This document shows positions 55,704 to 64,000 of a stretch of 64,000 bases of DNA, piece by piece. The notes beneath the pieces are model-generated. The model worked only from the letters and a program-made list of their open reading frames with translations, did no database searches and was not told where the DNA came from. Made by a program: the position numbers and the translations under genes. Location of the stretch: assembly GCA_028868515.1 (NCBI GenBank), contig JAGWUI010000014.1:16043-80042 (forward strand), given 5' to 3'. Every line of letters starts with the position of its first letter. Within the stretch, counting starts at the first letter, position 1. Source of the stretch: Gammaproteobacteria bacterium (GTDB lineage: Bacteria > Pseudomonadota > Gammaproteobacteria > Pseudomonadales > Moraxellaceae).

Positions 55704-56843
55704 TTACCCTTTCAATGCCAACGGTTCAGGCAGGATTTTCGCCAGTTCGGCACTGAGATTTTCTAAGGTATTGCCTTGCGTTGGAATCAAGGTGATGTGA
55801 CCTAGTTTGCGCCCGACGCGTTCTTCTTTGCCATAGAAATGCAAATGGGCACCTGACAGCTTCAACACGTCTTCGCGTTTTGGATGACGACCGATGATAT
55901 TCACCATCATGCATGGGCTGATCAGTTCAGTTGAGCCCAGTGGCAAGCCTGCGACTGCGCGCATGTGGTTTTCAAACTGAGAACATACCGCGCCTTCGAT
56001 ACTCCAATGCCCTGAGTTATGGACGCGAGGTGCCATTTCGTTGGCGAGTAGGCCATTTGCCGTGACAAACAACTCCAGCGTGAGGACGCCAACATAATTC
56101 AAATGATCAAGCAGGCGAGTGATGTAATCTTGTGCGATTGGTTGTAAAGCTTCACTATGCGGTGCAGGCACGATGGAATGCGACAGAATCCCGTGGTGGT
56201 GGTGATTCTCAGCCAGTGGCCATGTACGGACTTCACCATCCTGTCCACGAACAGCGATAATCGATACTTCACGGTCAAATTTTACAAACGATTCTGCAAT
56301 CAGAACTTCTGCTGCGCCTAGTGCTTGCCATGCTTCACTGATCTGAGATACATCACGCAGCACAAATTGCCCTTTGCCGTCGTAGCCACCCATCGCGGTT
56401 TTCAGCACGATTGGCAATCCCAAATCTGCGACGGCTTTTTGTAAGTCCGCTTCAGATTCGACGTTACGATATGCAGAAACTGGAATGCCGAGCTGATCGA
56501 ACAACGCTTTCTCTGCCAAACGATTTTGAGCCGTCGCCAGTGCGTTGCGAGGAGGATGTAACTCTTTATTTGCAGCAGCCAAAGCTTCGGCATAAGCGAG
56601 CGGGGTATTTTCAAATTCCAACGTATAAACATCTGAGCTTTTGATAAATTGCTGTAATTCAGCACCGTTCGTTGCATCAAATACTTGACCCAGTACCGCT
56701 GAAGGACAGTCTTGATGAGTCTCAAAAAACACGCAATTGAGATTTAGAGGTAGAGCCGCTTGTGCCAGCATTCGACCGAGCTGACCACCACCAAAAATAC
56801 CAATTTTTTCAACACCGTGATTTTTTGTAGGATCGTTTTTCAT
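55704..56843 (-). CDS. purK: 5-(Carboxyamino)imidazole ribonucleotide synthase
   Basis: A 379-residue ATP-grasp enzyme of purine synthesis, joining bicarbonate to aminoimidazole ribonucleotide. GIFGGGQLGRMLAQAA is the N-terminal motif; KTAMGGYDGKGQF and LTLELFVTANG followed by NEMAPRVHNSGH are ATP-grasp and family motifs. It follows purE by 53 bases. Confidence 0.97.
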   Translation of the reverse strand: MKNDPTKNHGVEKIGIFGGGQLGRMLAQAALPLNLNCVFFETHQDCPSAVLGQVFDATNGAELQQFIKSSDVYTLEFENTPLAYAEALAAANKELHPPRNALATAQNRLAEKALFDQLGIPVSAYRNVESEADLQKAVADLGLPIVLKTAMGGYDGKGQFVLRDVSQISEAWQALGAAEVLIAESFVKFDREVSIIAVRGQDGEVRTWPLAENHHHHGILSHSIVPAPHSEALQPIAQDYITRLLDHLNYVGVLTLELFVTANGLLANEMAPRVHNSGHWSIEGAVCSQFENHMRAVAGLPLGSTELISPCMMVNIIGRHPKREDVLKLSGAHLHFYGKEERVGRKLGHITLIPTQGNTLENLSAELAKILPEPLALKG

Positions 56844-56896
56844 AAGTTCAACAACATCACTTGGGTTTTGTATAAGAGTTTCACAATCAACGTTTA

Positions 56897-57433
56897 TTAA
56901 TTGATTTGACCAGGAATTGGGTTTTTGCGCACTTTTTCAGTTTGTTGCTCGCGGAATGAGGTAACTGCGGCTGCAATGGCTGGATGGTTCAACCCAATAA
57001 TTTGCGCTGCGAGCAGCCCTGCATTGGTCGCACCTGCTTTGCCAATCGCGAGCGTTCCTACGGCAATTCCCGCTGGCATTTGCACGATTGAGAGTAGGGA
57101 ATCGACACCATTCAAAATCGATGACTGCACAGGAACGCCGAGGACTGGCAGATCAGTTTTTGCTGCGCACATGCCTGGGAGATGTGCTGCGCCACCAGCG
57201 CCTGCAATAATCACTTGAATACCGCGTGCACGAGCTTGTTCTGCATATTCAAACAAACGGTCAGGCGTACGATGCGCTGAGACCACTTCGCTTTCAAATG
57301 GCACACCGAGTTGTGTAAGCATTTGTGCGGTATGTTCCAGAGTTGCCCAATCAGATTGCGAACCCATGATGATGCCCACCAATGGTTTGGCGATTGCGTC
57401 TGATGAATGTGTTGAAGCTGCGGATTGGGTCAT
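56897..57433 (-). CDS. purE: N5-carboxyaminoimidazole ribonucleotide mutase
   Basis: About 178 residues; converts the PurK product to CAIR. Motifs are [30 protein letters not shown] and [14 protein letters not shown]. The frame opens at a TTG at 57448; the ATG at 57433 is preferred. purE-purK form one unit. Confidence 0.96.
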   Translation of the reverse strand: MTQSAASTHSSDAIAKPLVGIIMGSQSDWATLEHTAQMLTQLGVPFESEVVSAHRTPDRLFEYAEQARARGIQVIIAGAGGAAHLPGMCAAKTDLPVLGVPVQSSILNGVDSLLSIVQMPAGIAVGTLAIGKAGATNAGLLAAQIIGLNHPAIAAAVTSFREQQTEKVRKNPIPGQIN

Positions 57434-57940
57434 GGTGATATCGTGCAAAATTGACTGTAAAATAGACCGCGTAGTTTGACGTATTTCACGCCATCAACCA
57501 AGTGTTCGATGACATTTCGCGCGTTTTTTACGCTATTTTGTTTCGTAAAGTAATTATTTCGAGAAACTGGGGCTGTTTAAGCACTCCGAAACACAAAGAA
57601 TACCGCGCCATATAAACATAATGCGGCCCATAAATAGTCAAGTTGAAACGACTGTTGGAATATAAAAAGCATAAAAAATATTCGATAGAACCAGCAGTGC
57701 AAATGGCGAATAAGGCTGGTTTAGAAAAGCATTCAGCATGGATTTTATACTCGGACAATGGCTTTGCTATGAATTGACTGCAATATCGTAAACAACGACG
57801 TTGAAATAGTATCTTTTACCGATCTGTCTTGCTATCGTGCTGTCCAATTAAAACGATCAAGGTGTTCGATTTGCTAGGGCTTCTGGACTTCAATGGAGCA
57901 AATTGAATACACAGCAAATATTGGAAATTGAGGAGTGGTC
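57434..57940. other. Non-coding stretch between purE and mpl
   Basis: About 500 bases between divergent genes; it should carry both promoters. TTGAGGAGTGGTC is the ribosome site of mpl. A minus-strand frame at 57528-57758 has a composition unlike its neighbours and no ribosome site. Nothing else stands out. Confidence 0.5.
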
Positions 57941-59335
57941 ATGCATCTGCATATCTTGGGAATTTGTGGAACATTTATGGGGTCTTTGGCGCTGCTGGCG
58001 CGTGAGCTCGGTCATACCGTGACAGGATCAGACCAAAATGTTTATCCGCCGATGTCTACCCAACTCGAAAATGCAGGCATTACTTTAATGCAGGGCTATG
58101 AGGCAAGTCATTTACAGCCTCATCCTGATTTGGTCATCGTGGGTAATGCGATGAAACGTGGTATTCCAGCGGTTGAATATATGCTTGATGCAGGTTTAGC
58201 CTATACCTCTGGCCCTGCGTTTTTGGCAGATCATGTGCTGCATGGCAAGCATGTTTTGGCCGTTGCTGGAACGCATGGCAAAACTACAACGACGACGATG
58301 GTTGCATGGATTCTAGAACAGGCGGGTTTGAATCCAGGGTTTCTGATTGGCGGTGTACCACTCGGTTTCACCCATAGTGCTCGTTTGGGTGGCAGCAAAA
58401 CTGGTGGCAAAGATTACTTTGTGGTTGAGGCGGATGAGTACGATTCAGCGTTCTTTGATAAGCGTTCGAAGTTTGTCCATTATCATCCACGCACGGTGAT
58501 TTTGAATAATCTTGAATTCGATCATGCGGATATCTTTGATAATCTTGCAGCGATCCAAAAACAATTCCACCATCTAGTTCGTACAATCCCAAGCAGTGGA
58601 CAAATTATTCTGCCTGAAGGCGTGGCGTCATTGGATGAAGTGTTAGCAATGGGCTGCTGGACTCCGACACATAAAACAGCAATTCAAACCGCCAATACTC
58701 CTAAAAACAGCCAAGCTGAATGGCAAGCTGTCTTGAAATCCGAAGATGGCAGCTCATTTACCGTGCATTATCAAGGCAAAGAAGTTGGAACGGTGACATG
58801 GTCAATGACAGGTCTTCATAGTGTGGCTAATGGTATTGCTGCGATTGCTGCGGCGCATCACATTGATATTGAACCTGCACAGGCATGTCTTGCGTTGTCG
58901 AACTTTGGTGGCGTGAAGCGTCGTATGGAGCTACTCGGGACGGTACGCGGTGTCGATGTCTATGATGATTTCGCACATCATCCAACCGCCATTGAAACGA
59001 CCCTTGACGGTATTCGCAAAAAAATTGGTAATCGTCGTTTGTGGGCAATTATCGAGCCGCGCTCAAATACGATGCGCATGGGTAATTTCAAAGCACAACT
59101 CGCGGAATCAGCTCGCGTGGCTGATCAAGTGATCTGGTATCAGCCTGCTGGATTGGATTGGGATTTACAGCCTGTCGTCGATGCCGCAACCAATTCTGCA
59201 CAAGTGGCGAATGATCTAGATACGATTATTAACCGTGTCAAAGCTGAAGCAACTGATGGTGATGTCGTTGTAATCATGTCCAATGGTGGCTTTGGTGGTT
59301 TGCATGGCAAAGTGTTAGCGGCTTTGAAAGGCTAA
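57941..59335 (+). CDS. mpl: UDP-N-acetylmuramate:tripeptide ligase Mpl
   Basis: A 464-residue Mur-ligase enzyme of cell-wall recycling, joining recycled L-Ala-D-Glu-meso-DAP to UDP-MurNAc. MHLHILGICGTFMGSLALLA is the typical start, AGTHGKTTTTTMVAW the ATP loop, VVEADEYDSAFFDKRSKF the Mpl signature, and DDFAHHPTAI a late motif. A GTG at 57935 is in frame; the ATG at 57941 with GAGGAG ahead is preferred. Confidence 0.97.
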   Translation: MHLHILGICGTFMGSLALLARELGHTVTGSDQNVYPPMSTQLENAGITLMQGYEASHLQPHPDLVIVGNAMKRGIPAVEYMLDAGLAYTSGPAFLADHVLHGKHVLAVAGTHGKTTTTTMVAWILEQAGLNPGFLIGGVPLGFTHSARLGGSKTGGKDYFVVEADEYDSAFFDKRSKFVHYHPRTVILNNLEFDHADIFDNLAAIQKQFHHLVRTIPSSGQIILPEGVASLDEVLAMGCWTPTHKTAIQTANTPKNSQAEWQAVLKSEDGSSFTVHYQGKEVGTVTWSMTGLHSVANGIAAIAAAHHIDIEPAQACLALSNFGGVKRRMELLGTVRGVDVYDDFAHHPTAIETTLDGIRKKIGNRRLWAIIEPRSNTMRMGNFKAQLAESARVADQVIWYQPAGLDWDLQPVVDAATNSAQVANDLDTIINRVKAEATDGDVVVIMSNGGFGGLHGKVLAALKG

Positions 59336-59354
59336 GTATTTCAAGCCTCCATTA

Positions 59355-59386
59355 AAAAAGCTCCCTGTAATTTGAGGGAGCTTTTT
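59355..59386. terminator. Terminator after mpl
   Basis: Stem AAAAAGCTCCCT and AGGGAGCTTTTT with an 8-base loop; a U-tract exists on both strands, so it may serve mpl and pgsA. Confidence 0.93.
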
Positions 59387-59411
59387 ATTTCTAGCCGATG
59401 TATCGTGAGTT

Positions 59412-59444
59412 GTATCCAATTGTATCGACGATACAACTGGATAC
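59412..59444. repeat. 33-bp near-perfect inverted repeat
   Basis: GTATCCAATTGTATCG and CGATACAACTGGATAC are inverted copies with one mismatch, separated by one base. It lies between convergent mpl and pgsA, after the terminator. No U-tract. It could be a protein-binding site or a mobile-element trace. Confidence 0.8.
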
Positions 59445-59484
59445 ACTGAGCAATGCGACAGGTTTAGCGAGTTAAAAGTGAAAT

Positions 59485-60081
59485 TTATTCTTCTTTCAGA
59501 TAAGGCCACGCGGCCTTGAGATAAATCATCATCGACCATAAGGTTAAAAGCACTGCGATATACAGCAGGCTATAAGACAAGATGGCGAGCTTATCGATAT
59601 TCAAGAGAAATACAGTAATCGAAATGAGCTGAAAGGTCGTTTTTAATTTACCCACCATAGAAACCGCAACACTCGCACGATTGCCGAGTTCAGCCATCCA
59701 TTCGCGGAGTGCTGAAACGGTAATTTCCCGTGAAATAATCACGATTGCAGCGAAGGCCATATACACATTAGGCTGCCATTGCACCAGTACAACCAACGAT
59801 GCCGCAACCATCAATTTATCTGCAACAGGATCCAGAAAACGCCCAAATGCAGAGCTTTGGTTCATCACACGTGCGAGATAACCATCCAGCCAATCCGTGA
59901 TTGCTGCCAAAGCAAACAGGCTGGCAAGTACAACATGGCGTAGCAAACTACCAGAATGTCCCGCAATACCAATTGCAGGTGGCCAGTAAGCGATCAGCAA
60001 AAAGACTGGAATAAGCGCAATCCGCGATAGCGTGAGGATATTTGGAATATTTAGGATTTTACCTGTCACTGTGTTCCTCAC
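59485..60081 (-). CDS. pgsA: Phosphatidylglycerophosphate synthase
   Basis: A 198-residue membrane enzyme making phosphatidylglycerol phosphate from CDP-diacylglycerol. The CDP-alcohol transferase motif is complete: DWLDGYLARVMNQSSAFG, then RFLDPVADK. NIPNILTLSRIALIPVF is the usual N-terminus. The start may be GTG at 60081 or GTG at 60069, which has GAGG six bases before it. Confidence 0.95.
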   Translation of the reverse strand: MRNTVTGKILNIPNILTLSRIALIPVFLLIAYWPPAIGIAGHSGSLLRHVVLASLFALAAITDWLDGYLARVMNQSSAFGRFLDPVADKLMVAASLVVLVQWQPNVYMAFAAIVIISREITVSALREWMAELGNRASVAVSMVGKLKTTFQLISITVFLLNIDKLAILSYSLLYIAVLLTLWSMMIYLKAAWPYLKEE

Positions 60082-60254
60082 ATTCTTGATGAAAAACCAT
60101 TTTCCGATTTCAAAATATGCGGACGGCTTTTGCTATTTTATTACAAAAGCATCAGATCAGACCGTGATGATGCGAAAAAATCTAATTTTAACGTTCGCTT
60201 TATTCAAAATAGCCCATATCATGATGAGATACTTCAATTAAATTGTAGCTTATT

Positions 60255-62099
60255 TTGAATACTCCCTCATCGTCGAATCATACAAAGTCAGACTCAGCAT
60301 TACAGCTACCCCAACATGCAAAGGAAATGAGCGGGTTTGCGATTATTAAATCGTTAGTGCCGTATCTATGGCCTGAACATGAACGGGGTTTGCGTGTTCG
60401 TGTCGTGGTTGCGCTGCTTCTTTTATTTGTCGCCAAATTGACGACGAGCTATTTACCGATTCTCTACAAGCATGCGATTGATGCGCTCAGTGTAACGTCT
60501 AATGTAAAGCATCCTGCCGTGTTTGTTGTGCCTGTTGCACTGATTATCGCCTATGGTATGACTCGCGTGATGGCGCTACTTTTTGCAGAATTGCGCGATA
60601 CCGTATTTGCGCGCGTACAACAGCATGTGATTCGCGTGGTTGGTGTCAAAGTCTTTGATCATTTGCATCGTTTATCACTCCGATTTCATTTATCACGGCA
60701 AACAGGTGGCGTGAACCGCTCAATCGAACGTGGGACTCGTGCGATTGATACGCTGTTGTCTTATTTATTATTTAGTCTCGTGCCAACGTTGTTTGAAATT
60801 GGATTGGTGACAGTTATTTTATGGAAGCTCTTTAATGGCTGGTTTGCCTTAGTCACATTAATGACCGTTGCGGCTTATTTGATTTTTACCTTTACCATTA
60901 CCGAATGGCGCACCAAGTTTTATCGGGAAATGAATGAAGACGAAAGCCGCGCGAATACGCAAGCGATTGACTCATTATTGAATTTTGAAACTGTTAAATA
61001 CTTTGGCAATGAAGCTTTAGAAGCAGGTAAATATAATAGCTTGCTGAAAAAACTAGAAGATTCCTCAGTGAAAAGTCAATCCAGTTTGTCGCTGCTTAAT
61101 GTGGGGCAGGGTTTCATTATTTCGGTTGGTCTGACCATCATGATGTGGATGGCGGCTCAAGGCATTCATGCAGGAAAAATGACGATTGGCGATTTTGTTC
61201 TGGTAAATAGTTATTTACTACAACTTTATGCACCGCTCAATGGTCTCGGCTTTGTCTATCGTGCGATTAAACGTGCCTTTACTGACATGGAAAAAATGTT
61301 TGAGTTGCTTGCAGTCAATCGTGAAATTGCCGATGTGCCTAATGCGCCAAAATTAACCATCACAGGTGGTCAGGTTGAGTTTAAGAATGTGCAGTTTGGC
61401 TATGATCCACGTCGTCAGATTCTAAACGGTGTGAGCTTTAGCATTCCAGCAGGGCAGACCTTAGCTGTTGTTGGTGCATCGGGTGCGGGAAAATCGACCT
61501 TAAGTCGTTTGCTATTTCGTTTTTATGATGTCAATGACGGTGCAATTCTAATTGATGGTCAAGATATTCGTACCGTACAGCAAGAGTCCTTGCGTGCTGC
61601 ATTAGGTATCGTGCCGCAAGATACGGTTTTGTTTAATGACACGATTCGCTACAACATTGCTTATGGCAATCCTTCAGCAACTGCCGCAGAAGTCGAACAA
61701 GCCGCAAAGCTTGCGCATATTCATGACTTTATTTTAGCCATGCCAGATGGTTATGACACCGTTGTTGGTGAGCGGGGACTGAAACTCTCTGGGGGCGAGA
61801 AACAACGCGTTGCGATTGCACGAACAATTTTGAAGAATCCAGCGATTCTCTTGTTTGATGAAGCGACCAGTGCACTCGATACGCATACCGAACGCGAAAT
61901 TCAATCGAATTTGAAGGAAGTCAGTCGTGGGCATACGACTTTAGTGATTGCTCATCGCTTATCCACCATTGTGGATGCTCATGAGATTCTAGTCATGGCA
62001 GATGGGCAAATCGTTGAGCGAGGCTCACATGCCAGCTTATTGCTGAAGGATGGTGTATACGCTGCAATGTGGCGTCAGCAACAGGCAGAGAAGCATTAA
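60255..62099 (+). CDS. Atm1-type ABC exporter (fused permease and ATPase)
   Basis: A 614-residue half-transporter: six membrane helices in the first 320 residues (HLHRLSLRFHLSRQTGG and FETVKYFGNEALE are typical of the Atm1/HMT1 group), then the ATPase with Walker A GASGAGKSTLSRLL, signature LSGGEKQRVAIARTI and ILLFDEATSALDT. Relatives export glutathione-bound metals or sulfur compounds. The frame starts at a TTG at 60255 without a clear ribosome site; the first ATG is at 60327. Confidence 0.92.
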   Translation: MNTPSSSNHTKSDSALQLPQHAKEMSGFAIIKSLVPYLWPEHERGLRVRVVVALLLLFVAKLTTSYLPILYKHAIDALSVTSNVKHPAVFVVPVALIIAYGMTRVMALLFAELRDTVFARVQQHVIRVVGVKVFDHLHRLSLRFHLSRQTGGVNRSIERGTRAIDTLLSYLLFSLVPTLFEIGLVTVILWKLFNGWFALVTLMTVAAYLIFTFTITEWRTKFYREMNEDESRANTQAIDSLLNFETVKYFGNEALEAGKYNSLLKKLEDSSVKSQSSLSLLNVGQGFIISVGLTIMMWMAAQGIHAGKMTIGDFVLVNSYLLQLYAPLNGLGFVYRAIKRAFTDMEKMFELLAVNREIADVPNAPKLTITGGQVEFKNVQFGYDPRRQILNGVSFSIPAGQTLAVVGASGAGKSTLSRLLFRFYDVNDGAILIDGQDIRTVQQESLRAALGIVPQDTVLFNDTIRYNIAYGNPSATAAEVEQAAKLAHIHDFILAMPDGYDTVVGERGLKLSGGEKQRVAIARTILKNPAILLFDEATSALDTHTEREIQSNLKEVSRGHTTLVIAHRLSTIVDAHEILVMADGQIVERGSHASLLLKDGVYAAMWRQQQAEKH

Positions 62100-62232
62100 T
62101 TTCTATCGGTCAAAATAGGTAGTGGTATAGCATCAAATTTTAACAAAGCAGATATAAACCTTGTTTTTTGACAAGCTATACTTTCAGCTTGGTTTTAATT
62201 GATCTCTATTTTGATCTTTGGATATAAGAAAA

Positions 62233-63183
62233 ATGCCACTTGCCATCGTTCGCGAGATATTTGACGAATTTACCCATACTGTTGCAGTCCCTTTGCGCGA
62301 TGCAGAGCAACTTCAGGTGCGTGTATTTGGTTCGAGTATGGGGCAATCAGTATTGATGCTTCCTGGCTTAGGCATGAGTGCAAGTCATTGGTTACCCATG
62401 ATTGCACCGTACGCATTTCGCTATCGTTTCTATTTACCAGATTTGCGCGGTTTAGGACTGTCTGCAAATTTGGCATTTAACCAAGCCGATGTTTTCCAAA
62501 ATCATATGGAAGACGTCCAAGACGTCATTAGCCACTTTAAACTCAAAGACATGCTGTTAGTTGGTTACTCTTTAGGGGCGACCACCGCGATGCATTTACA
62601 GCGTGCAGGGCAGTTTGAGCGTGTAAAGCGTTATCTACATATCGATCAAACACCTTGTATCCGTAATCAAGCCGACTGGTCTTATGGTTTGCTTGGCGCG
62701 CAACAAGAATCATTATTTAAGCTTATGCGTGAAGCAAATATACTGCTCGAACAATATCCTTCGGCGACCTACTTAGGAGATATTCCTGCATTGATGCGGG
62801 GATCTATTGTTGACAAGCTTCAGCAAATCCATACTTTGTTAAGCGGTGAGCCTTTTCTTAAAACTTGGTTTAAACCCATTATTCTTGCTTTTTTGCCGTT
62901 ATCCAATAAGTTGCCGTTGACGCGAGTTGATCATCTTCGTGCTTACTTCGCGGCATATAGTGGCGAAGGGCATGATTATCGCGCTAGCTTAAAAACATGC
63001 ACGACTCCCATCACGCAAATCGTTGGAATGAGCTCTCGGTTGTATCATCCTAAAGGCCAAATGCACATCGCAGATTGTGCGCAAAACGTCAACGTTGTGA
63101 AGTTTGATGATTCTGGTCATGCACCATTTTTTCATGAACCTCGCAAATTTGTTCGTGTCCTAGGTGACTTCTTAGCTGGCTAA
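62233..63183 (+). CDS. Alpha/beta hydrolase
   Basis: About 316 residues. MLPGLGMSASHWLPM is the oxyanion region, VGYSLGATTAMHL holds the nucleophile Ser, and SGHAPFFHEP the catalytic His near the end. Substrate unknown. No signal peptide. The frame starts at a TTG at 62218; the ATG at 62233 is preferred. Confidence 0.85.
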   Translation: MPLAIVREIFDEFTHTVAVPLRDAEQLQVRVFGSSMGQSVLMLPGLGMSASHWLPMIAPYAFRYRFYLPDLRGLGLSANLAFNQADVFQNHMEDVQDVISHFKLKDMLLVGYSLGATTAMHLQRAGQFERVKRYLHIDQTPCIRNQADWSYGLLGAQQESLFKLMREANILLEQYPSATYLGDIPALMRGSIVDKLQQIHTLLSGEPFLKTWFKPIILAFLPLSNKLPLTRVDHLRAYFAAYSGEGHDYRASLKTCTTPITQIVGMSSRLYHPKGQMHIADCAQNVNVVKFDDSGHAPFFHEPRKFVRVLGDFLAG

Positions 63184-63365
63184 TAAAAAAGAAGATCCAA
63201 AAAAAATTGAATGATTCTGAAAAAAGTAATACTGACTACTATCTCCTTCCTTTGGGCTATTTCTGATTTTTTAGTCTAAATATCCCTAATTTGAGTCAAA
63301 ATCGTACAATGTAGTGGGATTTCGCTTACAAAGCATCCAAGTGAGCGATAAAACAAATAAAAGGT

Positions 63366-63393
63366 TTGACAGGTTGAGATAAAAGTATAGAAT
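63366..63393 (+). promoter_or_regulatory. First rRNA promoter (P1)
   Basis: TTGACA (63366-63371), 16 bases, TAGAAT (63388-63393), about 470 bases before the 16S gene. It has the same two elements and spacing as P2. Confidence 0.75.
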
Positions 63394-63553
63394 GCACCCC
63401 ACAGCGACGGTGATGTGCTTTTAAATAAGTAGATTAAACAATAGCTTAGTGAATTTGTGGTGGTTTTTGCGGTTGATTTTGTTGCTGTGTGAGTCGGTGT
63501 TTGGTTGAAATTAAGTTTGCGGTTGTGAGCTTAAAAATAGATTAAAAAATTGA

Positions 63554-63581
63554 TTGACACTGAGTAAAACTACTGTAGAAT
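63554..63581 (+). promoter_or_regulatory. Second rRNA promoter (P2)
   Basis: TTGACA (63554-63559), 16 bases, TAGAAT (63576-63581), followed by ACGCCTCC. A boxA-like antitermination sequence, GACTCTTTAAGAA, lies near 63674, and a small hairpin GTGCC/GGCAC at 63838-63852 just before the 16S start. Confidence 0.82.
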
Positions 63582-63864
63582 ACGCCTCCTACCGCGGTGA
63601 TCTAGAAGATGGATACAGCGGGTAAGATCAAGAAAACATTATCCTTTTGGGTGTTGTGTTTGATTTTACGAAAGACTCTTTAAGAATTTGTGAAGAATAA
63701 CTTGTGTGGATTTTTGCTGGTTACGAATGGAAAAATTATCATTTAGTAATTAGTGAAAATTACTCGCAATTCATTTTGAAATGAAGCAGTAACGATTAAA
63801 GCTATTAGTTTAGCTAGTGAAAGATGAGCCAAGATTTGTGCCCTTTAGGCACTATGTAAAAATT

Positions 63865-64000
63865 AAACTGAAGAGTTTGATCATGGCTCAGATTGAACGC
63901 TGGCGGCAGGCTTAACACATGCAAGTCGAGCGGTTTAAAGTACTTGTACTTTAGATAGCGGCGAACGGGTGAGTAATGCCTAGGAATCTGCCTGATAGTG
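63865..64000 (+). rRNA. rrs: 16S ribosomal RNA, 5' end only
   Basis: AAACTGAAGAGTTTGATCAT marks the 5' end, followed by GGCTCAGATTGAACGCTGG and TTAACACATGCAAGTCGAG. The gene is cut by the window edge. AGTAATGCCTAGGAATCTGC is typical of Moraxellaceae-like 16S. Confidence 0.98.

Noticed and set aside
57528..57758. Minus-strand frame between purE and mpl
   Set aside because: Rich in Cys, Tyr and Phe, no ribosome site, probably chance.

Overview
The window looks like a chromosomal segment of a gammaproteobacterium of the family Moraxellaceae, related to Acinetobacter. The evidence is the 5' end of a 16S rRNA gene at the right edge, the gene orders pilB-pilC-pilD-coaE and tpiA-secG-tRNA-Leu-(tRNA-fMet), and a low-to-middle GC content. 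No species can be named from the sequence alone.

The left half (about 1-36,500) is an accessory metal-resistance island. From left to right it holds: a truncated secreted protein and a lipoprotein; a Zn/Cd/Pb P-type ATPase with its MerR-type regulator; an Nramp-type transporter; a decayed second copy of a cus operon; a nickel/cobalt exporter with its CsoR/RcnR-type repressor and a PAP2 phosphatase; a complete cus operon (leader gene, cusC, cusB with a fused CusF domain, cusA, two tandem cusF-like genes); a MerR regulator facing a Cu/Ag P-type ATPase; a CusRS two-component system; copC-copD; and a copper oxidase operon (Met/His-rich protein, copA, copB, small periplasmic protein). Three CusR-like boxes between 21.7 and 24.5 kb suggest that CusRS controls several of these units. 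Together they cover periplasmic copper binding and oxidation, export from the cytoplasm, and export across the outer membrane. The cluster is rich in duplications, gene mosaics and remnants, so it appears to have been built by repeated recombination.

The island's right end carries a solitary restriction-endonuclease-like gene, a Tn3-family transposase remnant, and a two-gene operon: a 235-residue protein of unknown function overlapping a 1792-residue tyrosine recombinase that seems to contain several recombinase-like modules. These lie next to a broken tRNA-fMet gene at the place where many gammaproteobacteria have tRNA-Leu, tRNA-fMet and rimP-nusA. The island therefore probably entered or rearranged this tRNA locus.

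The right half (36.5-64 kb) is conserved chromosome: secG, tpiA, type IV pilus assembly (pilB, pilC, pilD), coaE, rlmB, a TerC-family protein, ppnP, recN, yqgE-ruvX, a Mip/FkpA-like isomerase, a phasin-like coiled-coil protein, purE-purK, mpl, pgsA, an Atm1-type ABC exporter, an alpha/beta hydrolase, and the promoter region and start of an rrn operon. Most genes end in clear hairpin terminators.

The strongest candidates for something undescribed are the giant multi-module recombinase with its partner, the small copper-associated proteins sharing a KSPHTHGD core, and the internally deleted cus operon.
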